A program made the position numbers and the translations under genes. DNA of 64,000 nt, from positions 1 to 64,000 of the forward strand of contig NZ_PIUM01000012.1 in the NCBI RefSeq assembly GCF_002845745.1, in the 5' to 3' direction. The notes beneath the pieces were generated by a model. It searched no databases, was not told the DNA's origin, and was given only the letters and a program-made list of their open reading frames with translations. Position 1 is the stretch's first letter, and every line of letters starts with the position of its first letter. This DNA comes from Telmatospirillum siberiense. GTDB lineage: Bacteria > Pseudomonadota > Alphaproteobacteria > Rhodospirillales > Magnetospirillaceae. Shown here in pieces: positions 55,295 through 64,000 of the stretch.

Positions 55295-55737
55295 CGGGAG
55301 ATCTCGGAGGTCAGCCGGTCCCGCTTGCGCTGAAGGAATCGGCTGAAGCCCTGGCGGCGATGGAACACATAGGCGTTCATCACCAGGAAATTCATCAGGA
55401 AGCAGCAGATATCGGTGGCGAGCTTGCCGGGATAGGGGCCAATCCCCAGTCCATCGACCAGCAGGCTGAACAGGCCGACCGCCAGGGCGTAGGAACCGGC
55501 ATAAAGGACGAGGAATCGCCGGCCCTCCCGGGTGACCGCCGTCCGGCGTTTCGTGCTCCAGGTCCAATGGCGGTTGACCAGGAACGAGACCAGGCCGCCG
55601 ATCACCCGGGCCGTCATCAGGGCCGGCAGATGGGCGAGCCCCACCAGCGAGACCAGGGCCGAGAACACCAGCCAGTCGCTTCCCGCCGACATCAGGGCGA
55701 CCCAACTGTAGCGCAGAAACTTGCCGAGCACCGTCAT
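55291..55737 (-). CDS. GtrA-family membrane protein
   Basis: 148 residues with four hydrophobic helices (YSWVALMSAGSDWLVFSALV, ALMTARVIGGLVSFLVNRHW, FLVLYAGSYALAVGLFSLLV, LATDICCFLMNFLVMNAYVF). The motif SFLVNRHWTW is the GtrA hallmark. Such proteins are thought to flip polyprenyl-phosphate sugars to the periplasmic side, where GT-C enzymes use them; a GT-C-like enzyme opens this operon. Confidence 0.9.
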   Translation of the reverse strand: MTVLGKFLRYSWVALMSAGSDWLVFSALVSLVGLAHLPALMTARVIGGLVSFLVNRHWTWSTKRRTAVTREGRRFLVLYAGSYALAVGLFSLLVDGLGIGPYPGKLATDICCFLMNFLVMNAYVFHRRQGFSRFLQRKRDRLTSEISR

Positions 55738-56837
55738 CGCCGCCTCGCGGCCAGCTCGAGGATGAGCGCCGCCGCTTCCGCCGCGCCGTCGCGGACCGGC
55801 GGCAGGGCGCGATAGGCGGCCCGGAAATCCTCGATGCGCCCCAGTGCCGTCTCCATCGCCTCTTCCAGGCGGTCCTCCGAGCCGATCGTGCCGACGCCCA
55901 GATGGCCGATGGTCCGGCCGTTGATCCATTGCTCGGCATGGCGCGGCACCGGCACCACCACCATCGGTTTGCCCAGCACCAGGGCCTCGCTCACCGCGCT
56001 GAAGCCGCCGTTGACCACCAGGAGGTCGGCCTGGCGGATCAGGGACAAAGAATCGCGCAGCTTGCCGTGATAGGTGACCCCGGCATCCCGCTCCGGCTTG
56101 TTTCCCAGGCCGGCGCCGTCCGGCGCCGGCCGGCCGATGATGTCGATTGCCAGCCCCTCGTGCCGCCGGCTCAGGGAGACGGGGCTGCCGAACACCGATC
56201 CCGAAAGCATGATCGCCACCCGCGAGGGGGGGCCGTCCCGCCGTTCGGCCCGGCATTGGCGGCGAACGATGGGGCCGACCGCCCGCAGCCGGTCGCCTTC
56301 CGCGGCGTCGGCGGGATCGAGCCGGGGGCTGATGACCAGATCCACGCCAAACCGATGATGCAGATAGTCAGCCAATTCGATGCACAGGAACTGCGGCAGC
56401 ACTCCGGGAGGCCAGTCCCGGAAGCGCGCCATTCCCCGCACCACCATGTCGGCGTTGTTGAGGGCCGCCAGCGGAACTCCGGCCCGGCGGACCGGACCCA
56501 GGGCATAGACCGAATCGGTCACCACGGCTTGCGGCCTGAACCTGGCGAGCACCTCGGACAGCGTCGTCCCGGTTTCCCGCAGGGTGGCCCGCATCCGCCC
56601 GATCTGCGCCAGAGTCCGCGCGATGCTGATCCGTCCCCCGGACGATCCGTAGCGAAGCGAGCCGATGGGCGTGATCCGCGCCACGGCGGGATCGTTTTCG
56701 AAGAACCACAGGCCATTGTCCGAGCTCACCACCTCGACTTCGGCGCCGGCGTCCGTCAGACGCTCGATCACCGCCTGGCAACGGGTCGAATTGCCCAGTC
56801 CCAATCCGTTGACCAGGAACAGAATGCGCCGGCTCAT
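55734..56837 (-). CDS. GT-B glycosyltransferase (MurG/UGT-like)
   Basis: 367 residues. Start MSRRILFLVNGLGLGNSTRC carries the G-x-G-N loop of MurG-like GT-B enzymes that disrupt or transfer nucleotide sugars; the C-terminal half has LLVVNGGFSAVSEALVLGKP and VPVPRHAEQWINGR, the nucleotide-sugar binding site (H and Q present). Cytoplasmic. Overlaps both neighbours by four bases. Confidence 0.85.
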   Translation of the reverse strand: MSRRILFLVNGLGLGNSTRCQAVIERLTDAGAEVEVVSSDNGLWFFENDPAVARITPIGSLRYGSSGGRISIARTLAQIGRMRATLRETGTTLSEVLARFRPQAVVTDSVYALGPVRRAGVPLAALNNADMVVRGMARFRDWPPGVLPQFLCIELADYLHHRFGVDLVISPRLDPADAAEGDRLRAVGPIVRRQCRAERRDGPPSRVAIMLSGSVFGSPVSLSRRHEGLAIDIIGRPAPDGAGLGNKPERDAGVTYHGKLRDSLSLIRQADLLVVNGGFSAVSEALVLGKPMVVVPVPRHAEQWINGRTIGHLGVGTIGSEDRLEEAMETALGRIEDFRAAYRALPPVRDGAAEAAALILELAARRR

Positions 56838-57463
56838 CGGGCCTCCAGGGCGCAGACGACCGCCATGGGGCGGACGAAGCGGTCGTTGCGCGATCGCAAT
56901 CCCGCGTCGGAGATCAGGGTATCGATGCGCCGCCGATCGAACAGGGTGATGTCGAGCCCGTGGCTGCGGTGGAAAGCCTGATAGAGACGCCCGGCGGCGT
57001 TGTCCGGCGGCAACAGGGCGACGATGCGGCCGTCCTCGGCGAGATGCCGGCGGGCGTTGCAAAGGACGGCCTGGGGGTGGGCCACGAATTCCAGCACGCC
57101 GGCCAGAATGATCCGCTCGAACCGCAGGCCGAGTTCCACCGTGGCGGCATCGCCCTGTCGGGGGACGATACGGGGATCGGTGATTTGTTTCAGCATGCGT
57201 TCGGAGGCATCGACGGCGACCACCGGCCGGGCTCCCAACCGGGCGAGACGTTCGGCGTAAAAACCGGCGCCGCATCCCAGGTCGAGGGCCGAAAGCCCGG
57301 CCACCTCGCCGCACAGGGCGAAAACGGCGGACGCCTCGCGGCGGCGTTCCCAGGCCCAGAGGCCTCGGCCGGCGGCCTGGCGGTAGACGTCGGCACGAGC
57401 GTCGAAATAGCGCCTGACGCTGTTCTCTCCGGGACGGGGCGGTGGCGGGGCCGGGTCCGTCAT
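56834..57463 (-). CDS. SAM-dependent methyltransferase
   Basis: 209 residues. Motif I LDLGCGAGFYAERLARLG, AVDASERML, and ILAGVLEFVAHPQAVL. Different from the other methyltransferase in the operon (little similarity beyond the fold). The N-terminal RRYFDARADVYRQA resembles the UbiG/Mg-protoporphyrin methyltransferase subgroup, but the context points to glycan or lipid. Confidence 0.82.
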   Translation of the reverse strand: MTDPAPPPPRPGENSVRRYFDARADVYRQAAGRGLWAWERRREASAVFALCGEVAGLSALDLGCGAGFYAERLARLGARPVVAVDASERMLKQITDPRIVPRQGDAATVELGLRFERIILAGVLEFVAHPQAVLCNARRHLAEDGRIVALLPPDNAAGRLYQAFHRSHGLDITLFDRRRIDTLISDAGLRSRNDRFVRPMAVVCALEAR

Positions 57464-59580
57464 CCACCGGTCCTTTCGGCGGCGGGCGGCGCGGGACAGC
57501 CGGCGGGCGGGGCGGCCATGTCGGGTCCGGGGACCGCCGCCGCCATGCCGGGCAGGGAAATATGCCCCAGCGGGATCTGCAGGAATTGCGGGCTCTTGCC
57601 GTCGCGGCCGGTCAACCACAGGCGATAGTCGCCGTCGGGCAGGGTAAAAGGCGCCGATCGCCAGGGGGCGAGGCTGCCATGCTGCGGCGAACCCACGGTC
57701 AGTCGCGCGACGGGAACGACCCGGACGGCTCCCCCGTCGCCGACCAGACACAGCACCGGGTTGACGATGGTGGCGAAATGCAAGCCGGTGTAGCCGCGCA
57801 GCAGGCGTCCGTGCAGAACCGTGAGATAGCGGCCCTCCTCGCGACGCAGTTCCAATCCGATGGGAAAGCGTTGTCCCGGCAGGCTGGCGGCGAATTGCGC
57901 GGCTTCGGCGGTGCTGGTGGCGGCCGGGGCGGTCCCCGGGGCCAGATAAGTCTCTTCGAAGCGGGTGGGAATATAGGCGTTGGGAAAACTCTTCAGGCAG
58001 TTTCCGTCGGCCGTCGTGTAGGGGAAATAAGCGAAATGGGCGCTTTCCGCGGCCATGGGCGACAGGGCGGGGGCCAATCCGGAGAAGGCCGGAGCCTTGA
58101 GCAAATCCACCGGAACGCCGTCGGCGAGATATTGTTTCGGTACGATGGCCAGACATTCCGTCCGGTCATTGGCGAGGGTTTGCGCCCGTGTCGTCCGATA
58201 GACGAAGTCCATCTGGCCCGAAATGCCTTCCTGAACCATCTGCCAGCTCCGGCCGGCCGGCCGCCAGAACAACGCGGCGTGGGCGTCGAACGCCTCGTGG
58301 CCGGCATAGAAGGAGGTCTTCGCCGTGGCGGCGATTTCCGTCTGCGCGGCCAGCGAGTTCAGGCCGAAGGGGGCGTCCCGCAGCGTCGCCTCGCCCAGCG
58401 AGACGGGCCGTGCCGCCAAGGCGATGAAAAGAACCGCGCCGGCGGCGAAGGCCGGTTTCGGGGGAAGCCGGGTTTCCAGACGGCGCAGACCGGCATCGGC
58501 GGCGATGCCGGTCATGATCGCGACCGCCGGCCACACGGCCACCATGTGCCGCGCGTTGACGGTGGATCCCAGGGCGACCGCGAGATAAACGGCCAGGATG
58601 AGGGTGAGGGGGCCGAAGAGAGTGCGCGGCTCGATTCTGTCCGCCGGCGGGGTCCCGGCGGGGCGCCGGCGAAACGTCCGGACCGCGAAGGCCATGACCA
58701 GCAGCATCGCCAGCAGATCGCCCAGCATCGGCAGGATTGCGGGACCCAAAAACCGCCCGCTGACCACGGCGTCGGTGATTTGCGGGGTTCCCCCAAGCAT
58801 GCCGTAGACGAGTTGCGCCTTTTCCAGCGGATGGAATTCCCACAGCATGTAATTGTCGACGGCCTCCCCCGGCATTGGAGCGGCGGAGGCGAGAAGATGA
58901 CGACCGCCGGCCAGCAGCGCCGGCAGATAGGGTACTGCCCATCCCAGGAGGAGAGCCAGGGTATGGCGTTTTCCCCATCCGGGACGACGGAGCAGGGCGG
59001 CGACGGTCAAGGCGATGGCAAGCTGAAAGATCTGGAGGTGGATCTGCAGGCCGAGGGCGATTGCCGCCGAGGCGAGGCCCAGGGCGAGGGCGCTGCCGTT
59101 TCTGAGATAGCGGAGCCCGAAAATCGTCGCGGCCGTGGCAAAGAAAAGCAGATAGCCGGGGTTCCAGATTTTCAGCACCAGGTCGAGCATGGGGGCTCCG
59201 GCCAGGGCAGCGGCGGCGATGATGCCGGCTCTCGGCGATATCTCCCGGGCCACGGCGAAACCCACCAGCAGGACCGAGGCGGCGAACAACGCCAGCAGGC
59301 CGACATGAGCGGCAAGCGCGTTTGGCGCGATGGCGAGGATCCCGCCCAGCAGCAGATAGAAGGCGCCACCGGGGGGACGCAGGCCGCCGTTGATCTCGGG
59401 TCCCGTCACCGGCCACGCCGAGGCGGCGGTCAGGGCGCGCCACAGATCCCGGTCGCCCCAGACGGTGAGGTCCGTGTGTCCCACCGTCCAGAATGCCGCG
59501 CCGATCCGGAAAACCACCGCGCCGGCGAGCAGAAAGACGAAAAAACGACTGTAGGACGGCTTCTCCACGCCCCCGGACAT
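57460..59580 (-). CDS. Polytopic GT-C-like membrane glycosyltransferase
   Basis: 706 residues from ATG 59580 (59589 possible). About nine to eleven hydrophobic helices fill residues ~10-400; a long periplasmic C-terminal domain (~430-706) follows. The first periplasmic loop has TVWGDRDLWRAL, with the acidic residues expected of a GT-C catalytic loop. It would use a polyprenyl-phosphate sugar delivered by the GtrA protein. First gene of the operon. The family cannot be named exactly. Confidence 0.72.
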   Translation of the reverse strand: MSGGVEKPSYSRFFVFLLAGAVVFRIGAAFWTVGHTDLTVWGDRDLWRALTAASAWPVTGPEINGGLRPPGGAFYLLLGGILAIAPNALAAHVGLLALFAASVLLVGFAVAREISPRAGIIAAAALAGAPMLDLVLKIWNPGYLLFFATAATIFGLRYLRNGSALALGLASAAIALGLQIHLQIFQLAIALTVAALLRRPGWGKRHTLALLLGWAVPYLPALLAGGRHLLASAAPMPGEAVDNYMLWEFHPLEKAQLVYGMLGGTPQITDAVVSGRFLGPAILPMLGDLLAMLLVMAFAVRTFRRRPAGTPPADRIEPRTLFGPLTLILAVYLAVALGSTVNARHMVAVWPAVAIMTGIAADAGLRRLETRLPPKPAFAAGAVLFIALAARPVSLGEATLRDAPFGLNSLAAQTEIAATAKTSFYAGHEAFDAHAALFWRPAGRSWQMVQEGISGQMDFVYRTTRAQTLANDRTECLAIVPKQYLADGVPVDLLKAPAFSGLAPALSPMAAESAHFAYFPYTTADGNCLKSFPNAYIPTRFEETYLAPGTAPAATSTAEAAQFAASLPGQRFPIGLELRREEGRYLTVLHGRLLRGYTGLHFATIVNPVLCLVGDGGAVRVVPVARLTVGSPQHGSLAPWRSAPFTLPDGDYRLWLTGRDGKSPQFLQIPLGHISLPGMAAAVPGPDMAAPPAGCPAPPAAERTGG

Positions 59581-59589
59581 CAATGGCAT

Positions 59590-59985
59590 CCTCTATTAAT
59601 GCGTCGTTTGCTTGATCGTCATTGCTTCGCTCGCGCTCGCAATGACGCGGTTATTTGTCAATAAGTACTAGGGCATGTGGACTTTTGGCAATCGGCCAGA
59701 TTCTCTTCGTCCTCTTGATCGTTCCGGTGCGCTCCGGCTTTTGATGAACCACCAAGGCACCAAGGCACCAAGGCGCCTTTCGGATCGGTCGGCGGCGGCC
59801 AATCCGCGCCGCAGGCATTCGGCCGACAGCCGATGACGGGACGGGAAAAAGCCTGTAGCACACTCCGCCACCTTGGTGTCTTGGTGCCTTGGTGGTTCAA
59901 AATATCCGGAGGTTCCTTTCATGCCATTGGGGACCCAGAGGCAACGGATTAAGGCGCCCATCAAAGGGGGCATGACCGTCATGAA
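59590..59985. repeat. Intergenic region built of repeats
   Basis: 59612-59645 is a short hairpin (CGTCATTGC...GCAATGACG). At 59743-59900 a large inverted repeat has arms of CCAAGGCACCAAG units (59745-59775, complement 59865-59899) around a ~90-base GC-rich centre. No gene is supported here. Confidence 0.7.
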
Positions 59986-60396
59986 TTAAATGTTTTGCAG
60001 CAACGTTTCGAAGGATTGGACGTAATAGCCGACCGCCTCGCCGGTCAGGCCGGCTTCCACCGGGATGCAGAGTTCGACGACGGTGTCTTTGTCGGTGAGG
60101 TAGACCTTCGGCAGGACTCCCCGGGAATTCAGGGCATTGACGCGATCGGCCGGCATCCTGCCGGTCAGAACGGCGTTCAGCACGGCGATCCGGTAATGAT
60201 CCTCGCCGGTGGGGGCGAAAAACAGCGTCATCGCATCCACGCCCAGCTTCATGAAGCGGATGGCCGGCTTGCCGTCCTCGGAACGCAGGACCTGGACGAC
60301 GAAACCGGCTTTTTCGAGAAGGCGGGCCATCCGGTTGACGCTGAGCGCGTGGACGACCTCATGGGAGGGGGGAGCGGGGACTTTCCTGGTCGACAT
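59986..60396 (-). CDS. YbjN-domain protein
   Basis: 136 residues, soluble. MARLLEKAGFVVQVLRSEDG and RIAVLNAVLTGRMPADRVNA are like the YbjN (DUF1790) fold, which resembles type III secretion chaperones and modulates motility or multidrug tolerance in enterobacteria. No direct partner is visible. Confidence 0.6.
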   Translation of the reverse strand: MSTRKVPAPPSHEVVHALSVNRMARLLEKAGFVVQVLRSEDGKPAIRFMKLGVDAMTLFFAPTGEDHYRIAVLNAVLTGRMPADRVNALNSRGVLPKVYLTDKDTVVELCIPVEAGLTGEAVGYYVQSFETLLQNI

Positions 60397-60452
60397 GGTT
60401 TTTTGCCTTGATACGCGGGTAGGGGGCGGCGGGGCCTCGGCTGGGATGGCCG

Positions 60453-60797
60453 TCAGTGGTCGCCGCCGTGCAGGATCTGCTCGGCCAGGCCGGTCTCATA
60501 GGTCTGGCCGTCGCGCGTCAGGCGGAGCGCGTAAGGAAAAGATCCCTTGATCATCCCCTTGCGCTCCAGGGCGACCCAGACGGCCTGATTGTGCAGCCCC
60601 GTCGCGTCACTGGCGGCGACGACGCGGGCGCCGATATGGAAATGATCGCCATGGGGATGGGGAATCTGCGACAGCAGCAGCTCGTCGCTGTCGGGAACCG
60701 GCGTGGCCAGTTCGGGGTGACGGGCGAGTTCCTGTAAAAGGGTCAGGGTCTTGAGCTGCAGGGAATTCAACTTCAAAGGATTCTTCTTGGGCGGCAT
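60453..60797 (-). CDS. Hypothetical protein, 114 aa
   Basis: Starts ATG 60797, MPPKKNPLKLNSLQLKTLTL. The motif PHPHGDHFHIGARVV is distinctive (five His in nine residues would suit metal binding), followed by a winged-helix-like segment NQAVWVALERKGMIKG. I do not recognise the family. It lies 56 bases from the YbjN gene on the same strand. Confidence 0.6.
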   Translation of the reverse strand: MPPKKNPLKLNSLQLKTLTLLQELARHPELATPVPDSDELLLSQIPHPHGDHFHIGARVVAASDATGLHNQAVWVALERKGMIKGSFPYALRLTRDGQTYETGLAEQILHGGDH

Positions 60798-61083
60798 GGC
60801 CGATCTCCAACGTCGAAATTCTGACTTTCCTACAGGAGCCGGCGCCCGAGCGCCAGAACAGGATTGCACTTCTTCCGCCGCCCGTCGCGGCGGGCGGGAC
60901 CGGCCCGAGCGAAGGTAGCGCCGGTTTCCTCTGGTTCAAAACCATGAGTTGGTGCACATTATCCTCGATAACCGTCGTCAGGACTGAATACCGCAAGGGG
61001 GGGCCTTGCATTCGGTCGGTGCCCAGCACCATCTGCGGCAAAAAGAAAGTGCGACTGGTTCGCATCAATGCGGAGACGTTCAA
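60798..61083. promoter_or_regulatory. Divergent region upstream of cstA
   Basis: 286 bases with no gene. It must hold the cstA promoter, and given the sigma-54 activator encoded nearby a -24/-12 promoter is possible. No clear TGGCAC-N5-TTGC match was found by eye. Confidence 0.35.
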
Positions 61084-63138
61084 ATGACGAGCTTGTTCCC
61101 GAAAGTGGGGTGGGTCGCTCTGTCGGTTGTGGGGGCCATCGCTCTTGGCGTGGTCGCTCTCAGCCGTGGGGAAACCATCAATGCCCTTTGGTTGGTGATC
61201 GCGGCGGTGAGCACCTATCTGGTCGCCTACCGCGTCTATGGATTGTTCATTGCCGAGAAAGTGATTCAGTCGGATCCGACCCGGCAGACGCCGGCGGTGC
61301 GTTACAATGACGGTCTGGATTATGTTCCCACCAACAAATATGTCCTGTTCGGTCATCATTTCGCGGCCATCGCCGGCGCCGGGCCGCTGGTCGGCCCCGT
61401 GCTTGCCGCGCAGATGGGCTATCTTCCCGGAACGATGTGGATCATCGCGGGCGTCGTCTTCGCCGGCGCCGTCCAGGACTTCCTGGTCCTGATGATCTCG
61501 ACCCGTCGCGACGGCCGGTCCCTGGGCGACATCATCCGCACCGAAATGGGCGCCGTGGCCGGTGGCATCGCCCTGGTCGGCGTTCTGCTGATCATGATCA
61601 TCATCGTGGCCATTCTGGCCCTCGTGGTGGTCAAGGCGCTGGCCGGCAGTCCGTGGGGAACCTTTACCGTCTTCGCCACCATCCCGACGGCCGTCATCAT
61701 GGGGATCTACTGCCGTTTCATCCGTCCGGGCCGCGTCGGAGAGATGTCGCTGATCGGTCTCGTGCTGCTGGTCGCGGCGCTGATCTATGGGCGGACGGTG
61801 TCCGAAAGCGCCACCCTGGCGCCGCTGTTCACCTACAAGGGCGAATCCCTGGCGATCATGATCATGGTCTACGGCTTCATCGCCTCCGTCCTGCCCGTCT
61901 GGCTGCTGCTGGCTCCGCGCGACTATCTGACCACCTTCCTGAAGATCGGCACGATTTGCGCGCTGGCCATCGGCATCGTGCTGGTGATGCCCGATCTCAG
62001 AATGCCGGCGGTCACCAAGTTCGTCGATGGCACGGGGCCGGTCTTCTCGGGCAATCTCTTCCCCTTCCTTTTCATCACCATCGCCTGCGGCGCGGTGTCG
62101 GGCTTCCATTCCCTGATCTCTTCGGGGACGACGCCGAAGATGCTGGAAAACGAGAGCCAGGGGGCCTTCATCGGTTATGGCGGCATGCTGATGGAAAGCT
62201 TCGTCGCCATCATGGCGCTGATCGCCGCCACCGTTCTCGATCCGGGTGTCTATTTCGCCATGAACAGCCCGGCCGCCCTGATCGGCGTCGATCCGGCGCA
62301 CGCGGCCGAGGTGATTTCGAGCTGGGGGTTCGCCGTGACCCCCGAGACGCTGATCCAGGTGGCCCACGACGTCGGCGAAAAGAGCATTTTGTCGCGCGCC
62401 GGCGGCGCTCCGACATTGGCCGTCGGCATGGCCCATATCTTCTCGAATCTGATCGGCGGCCAGGCCTTGATGGGCTTCTGGTATCACTTTGCCATCCTGT
62501 TCGAGGCGCTGTTCATCCTGACCACCGTCGATGCCGGAACGCGCGTCGCCCGGTTCATGATTCAGGATATGATCGGGGCGGTGGTTCCCAGCTTCAAGGC
62601 GACGAAAAGCTGGGCCAACAACCTGATCGGCTCGGCTCTCGCCGTTGGCGCATGGGGGTATTTCCTCTATGTCGGCGTGGTCGATCCGCTGGGCGGTATC
62701 AACACCCTGTGGCCGCTGTTCGGCATCTCGAACCAGATGCTGGCGGGTATCGCCCTGATCATGTGCACGGTCGTGCTGTTCAAGATGAAGCGCGAGAGAT
62801 ACGCCTGGGTCCCGATGCTTCCCGCCGCCTGGCTGCTGATCTGCACCCTGACAGCCGGTTTGCAGAAGGTCTTCAGCCCGATCCCGGCCATTGGTTTCTG
62901 GGCGCATGGCCAGAAATTCGCCGATGCCATGAACAAGGGGCAGATCCTCGCTCCCGCCAAGACCATGGACCAGATGTCGCAGATCGTCGTCAACGACTAT
63001 GTGGATGCCACTCTGGCCGCGGCATTCGTCTTCCTGGTGCTGGCGATGCTGTTCTACGGCGTGCTGGCCATCCGCAAGGCGCTGTCCACGTCCAAGGTGA
63101 CCGCCGTCGAAATTGGAGGAAAAGTGGGGCATGCGTGA
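61084..63138 (+). CDS. cstA: CstA-type peptide/pyruvate transporter
   Basis: 684 residues, at least fifteen hydrophobic helices. The hallmark [20 protein letters not shown] and [18 protein letters not shown]-like entry ([19 protein letters not shown]) identify the carbon-starvation protein family. CstA and BtsT import pyruvate or peptides. Start ATG 61084 has GGAG nine bases upstream. It overlaps ybdD by eight bases. Confidence 0.94.
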   Translation: MTSLFPKVGWVALSVVGAIALGVVALSRGETINALWLVIAAVSTYLVAYRVYGLFIAEKVIQSDPTRQTPAVRYNDGLDYVPTNKYVLFGHHFAAIAGAGPLVGPVLAAQMGYLPGTMWIIAGVVFAGAVQDFLVLMISTRRDGRSLGDIIRTEMGAVAGGIALVGVLLIMIIIVAILALVVVKALAGSPWGTFTVFATIPTAVIMGIYCRFIRPGRVGEMSLIGLVLLVAALIYGRTVSESATLAPLFTYKGESLAIMIMVYGFIASVLPVWLLLAPRDYLTTFLKIGTICALAIGIVLVMPDLRMPAVTKFVDGTGPVFSGNLFPFLFITIACGAVSGFHSLISSGTTPKMLENESQGAFIGYGGMLMESFVAIMALIAATVLDPGVYFAMNSPAALIGVDPAHAAEVISSWGFAVTPETLIQVAHDVGEKSILSRAGGAPTLAVGMAHIFSNLIGGQALMGFWYHFAILFEALFILTTVDAGTRVARFMIQDMIGAVVPSFKATKSWANNLIGSALAVGAWGYFLYVGVVDPLGGINTLWPLFGISNQMLAGIALIMCTVVLFKMKRERYAWVPMLPAAWLLICTLTAGLQKVFSPIPAIGFWAHGQKFADAMNKGQILAPAKTMDQMSQIVVNDYVDATLAAAFVFLVLAMLFYGVLAIRKALSTSKVTAVEIGGKVGHA

Positions 63139-63325
63139 GCAGATCAAACTTTTCTGCTGCCGCCTGAAGCAGACCGGTCAACTGATGATCGGCGTGCCCG
63201 ACTACGATGTTTACGTCGAGCATCGCAAGATCACGCATCCGGGGGAACCGATCATGAGCTATGAGGAGTTCTTCCGGGAGCGCCAGGAAAACCGGTACTC
63301 GCTGAGGGTGGGCCGCTGCTGCTGA
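63131..63325 (+). CDS. YbdD/YjiX family CstA partner
   Basis: 64 residues. [14 protein letters not shown]-like segment ([19 protein letters not shown]) and [15 protein letters not shown] are diagnostic of the YbdD/YjiX (DUF466) family, needed for CstA/BtsT activity. Overlaps the cstA end, so translation is coupled. Confidence 0.93.
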   Translation: MREQIKLFCCRLKQTGQLMIGVPDYDVYVEHRKITHPGEPIMSYEEFFRERQENRYSLRVGRCC

Positions 63326-63338
63326 GGGGAGTCCCCCC

Positions 63339-64000
63339 TCAGCGGAGGGGGGGCTCGCCGCCGGCTCGCTTGGTGATCTGGATGCCGAATTTCTTGATGC
63401 GGTGCCACAGGCTGCGCTCGTTGATACCCAGAAGGGCCGCCGCATTGACCTGGATGCCTTCGGCCCTGTTCACGGCGGCGATGATCAATTCCTGTTCGAT
63501 GCGGGCCAATTCGCCGTCGAGATCGATCGGAAAGGCGGGAGTTCCGTTGGCGACCGGGCGCGGCGCCGACAGATAGCGCGGCAGGTCCCCCTCGCCGATC
63601 TGCTCGCTCTTGCAGACGATCACCGCCCGTTCGATGCAGTTTTGCAGTTCGCGGATGTTTCCCGGCCAGCCATATCCGCTCATCGCCGCCAGCGCGGCGG
63701 GAGAAAACCCCTCGATCCGCTTGCCCATGTCGCTGTTGAAACCCTCCAGGAAGAAATGGGCCAGGGAGGGGATGTCCTCGACCCGCTCGCGCAAGGGGGG
63801 CAGCGTGATCGGAAAGACGTTGAGGCGGTAGAACAGATCCTCCCGGAAGTTTCCGAGTTGAACCTCCTGTCGCAGGTCCTTGTTGCTGGCCGCGACGATT
63901 CGCACATCCACGGCGCGCGTCCGCACGCTGCCCACCGGCTCGAAGGCGCGTTCCTGCAGGACCCGGAGAATTTTGGCCTGGATGGAGGTCGGCATGTCGC
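63339..64000 (-). CDS. Sigma-54-dependent activator, C-terminal part (partial)
   Basis: The 5' end lies beyond the window. The visible 220 residues have the end of the AAA+ domain (RVLQERAFEPVGSVRTRAVD, ASNKDL, FREDLFYRLNVFPITLPPLR, YGWPGNIRELQNCIERAVI) and a Fis-type helix-turn-helix (VNAAALLGINERSLWHRIKK). The GAFTGA loop and sensor domain are outside. Convergent with cstA/ybdD, but it may regulate them. Confidence 0.93.
   Translation of the reverse strand, partial: DMPTSIQAKILRVLQERAFEPVGSVRTRAVDVRIVAASNKDLRQEVQLGNFREDLFYRLNVFPITLPPLRERVEDIPSLAHFFLEGFNSDMGKRIEGFSPAALAAMSGYGWPGNIRELQNCIERAVIVCKSEQIGEGDLPRYLSAPRPVANGTPAFPIDLDGELARIEQELIIAAVNRAEGIQVNAAALLGINERSLWHRIKKFGIQITKRAGGEPPLR

Noticed and set aside
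57442-59664. 740-codon frame on the plus strand opposite the GT-C-like gene
   Set aside because: Low-complexity Gly/Arg/Gln composition; the minus-strand operon has coupled starts and membrane helices.
59743-59900. CRISPR array suggested by repeated CCAAGGCACCAAG
   Set aside because: The units are directly abutting and inverted, with no unique spacers of constant length and no cas genes.
60607-63147. 846-codon frame on the minus strand opposite cstA
   Set aside because: It is His/Asp/Gly/Gln-rich without domain character, and cstA is certain.

Overview
The window looks like chromosome of a GC-rich alphaproteobacterium of the Rhodospirillales type. The grounds are the block rplU-rpmA-obgE-proB-proA-nadD-rsfS-rlmH with alphaproteobacterial-looking proteins, multihaem cytochromes including an MtrA/MtrB pair, many ATGA-coupled genes, and several families of short palindromic repeats. 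This placement is inferred from gene content and protein style; no comparison could be run.

Layout. 1-5.3 kb: chemoreceptor tail, an unknown protein, a MazE/MazF pair, a cupin, a small lipoprotein, a membrane-anchored AraC regulator and a ParB-like protein. 4.8-9.0 kb: a UPF0114 membrane protein coupled to an unusual 1236-residue fusion of an AI-2E-type permease and a P-type ATPase. 9.3-14.6 kb: sulfur amino acid metabolism (Lrp regulator, cystathionine beta-synthase, cystathionine gamma-lyase, an AhpD-like protein, MetY with a coupled 40-codon leader gene). 14.6-26.2 kb: a putative oligomer import and hydrolysis locus. It holds a class III omega-aminotransferase divergent from a TonB receptor, a substrate-binding protein fused to a DppB-type permease, a DppC permease, a fused DppD/DppF ATPase, an alpha/beta hydrolase and a P1-family Ntn hydrolase with a NylC-like Asn-Thr cleavage motif. 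26.2-29.4 kb: an accessory-looking patch (catalase-family protein, cupin, small ORFs, damaged antitoxin) ending at tRNA-Ser(CGA). 29.6-36.0 kb: the housekeeping block.

36.5-43.6 kb: a two-domain cold-shock protein, a LysR/MFS divergent pair, a heptahaem cytochrome with a cytochrome b, OxyR behind a 17-bp inverted repeat, and a dihaem cytochrome c. 43.8-50.2 kb: a seven-gene minus-strand operon joining a NitT/TauT-type ABC importer to an oxidoreductase, a thioesterase, a VOC protein and an acyl-CoA ligase. 51.3-54.5 kb: a decaheme MtrA-like cytochrome and an MtrB-like outer-membrane barrel, an electron conduit across the outer membrane, preceded by a 1-kb regulatory gap. 54.6-59.6 kb: a fully ATGA-coupled five-gene glycan operon. 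60-64 kb: a YbjN-like protein, a small unknown protein, CstA with its YbdD partner, and the end of a sigma-54 activator cut by the window edge.

Together the genes suggest a metabolically flexible respiratory bacterium able to scavenge peptides or other amino-acid oligomers, recycle sulfur amino acids, and exchange electrons with extracellular partners. The strongest candidates for undescribed biology are the permease/P-type ATPase fusion and the oligomer import/hydrolysis locus with its SBP-permease fusion and leader peptide.
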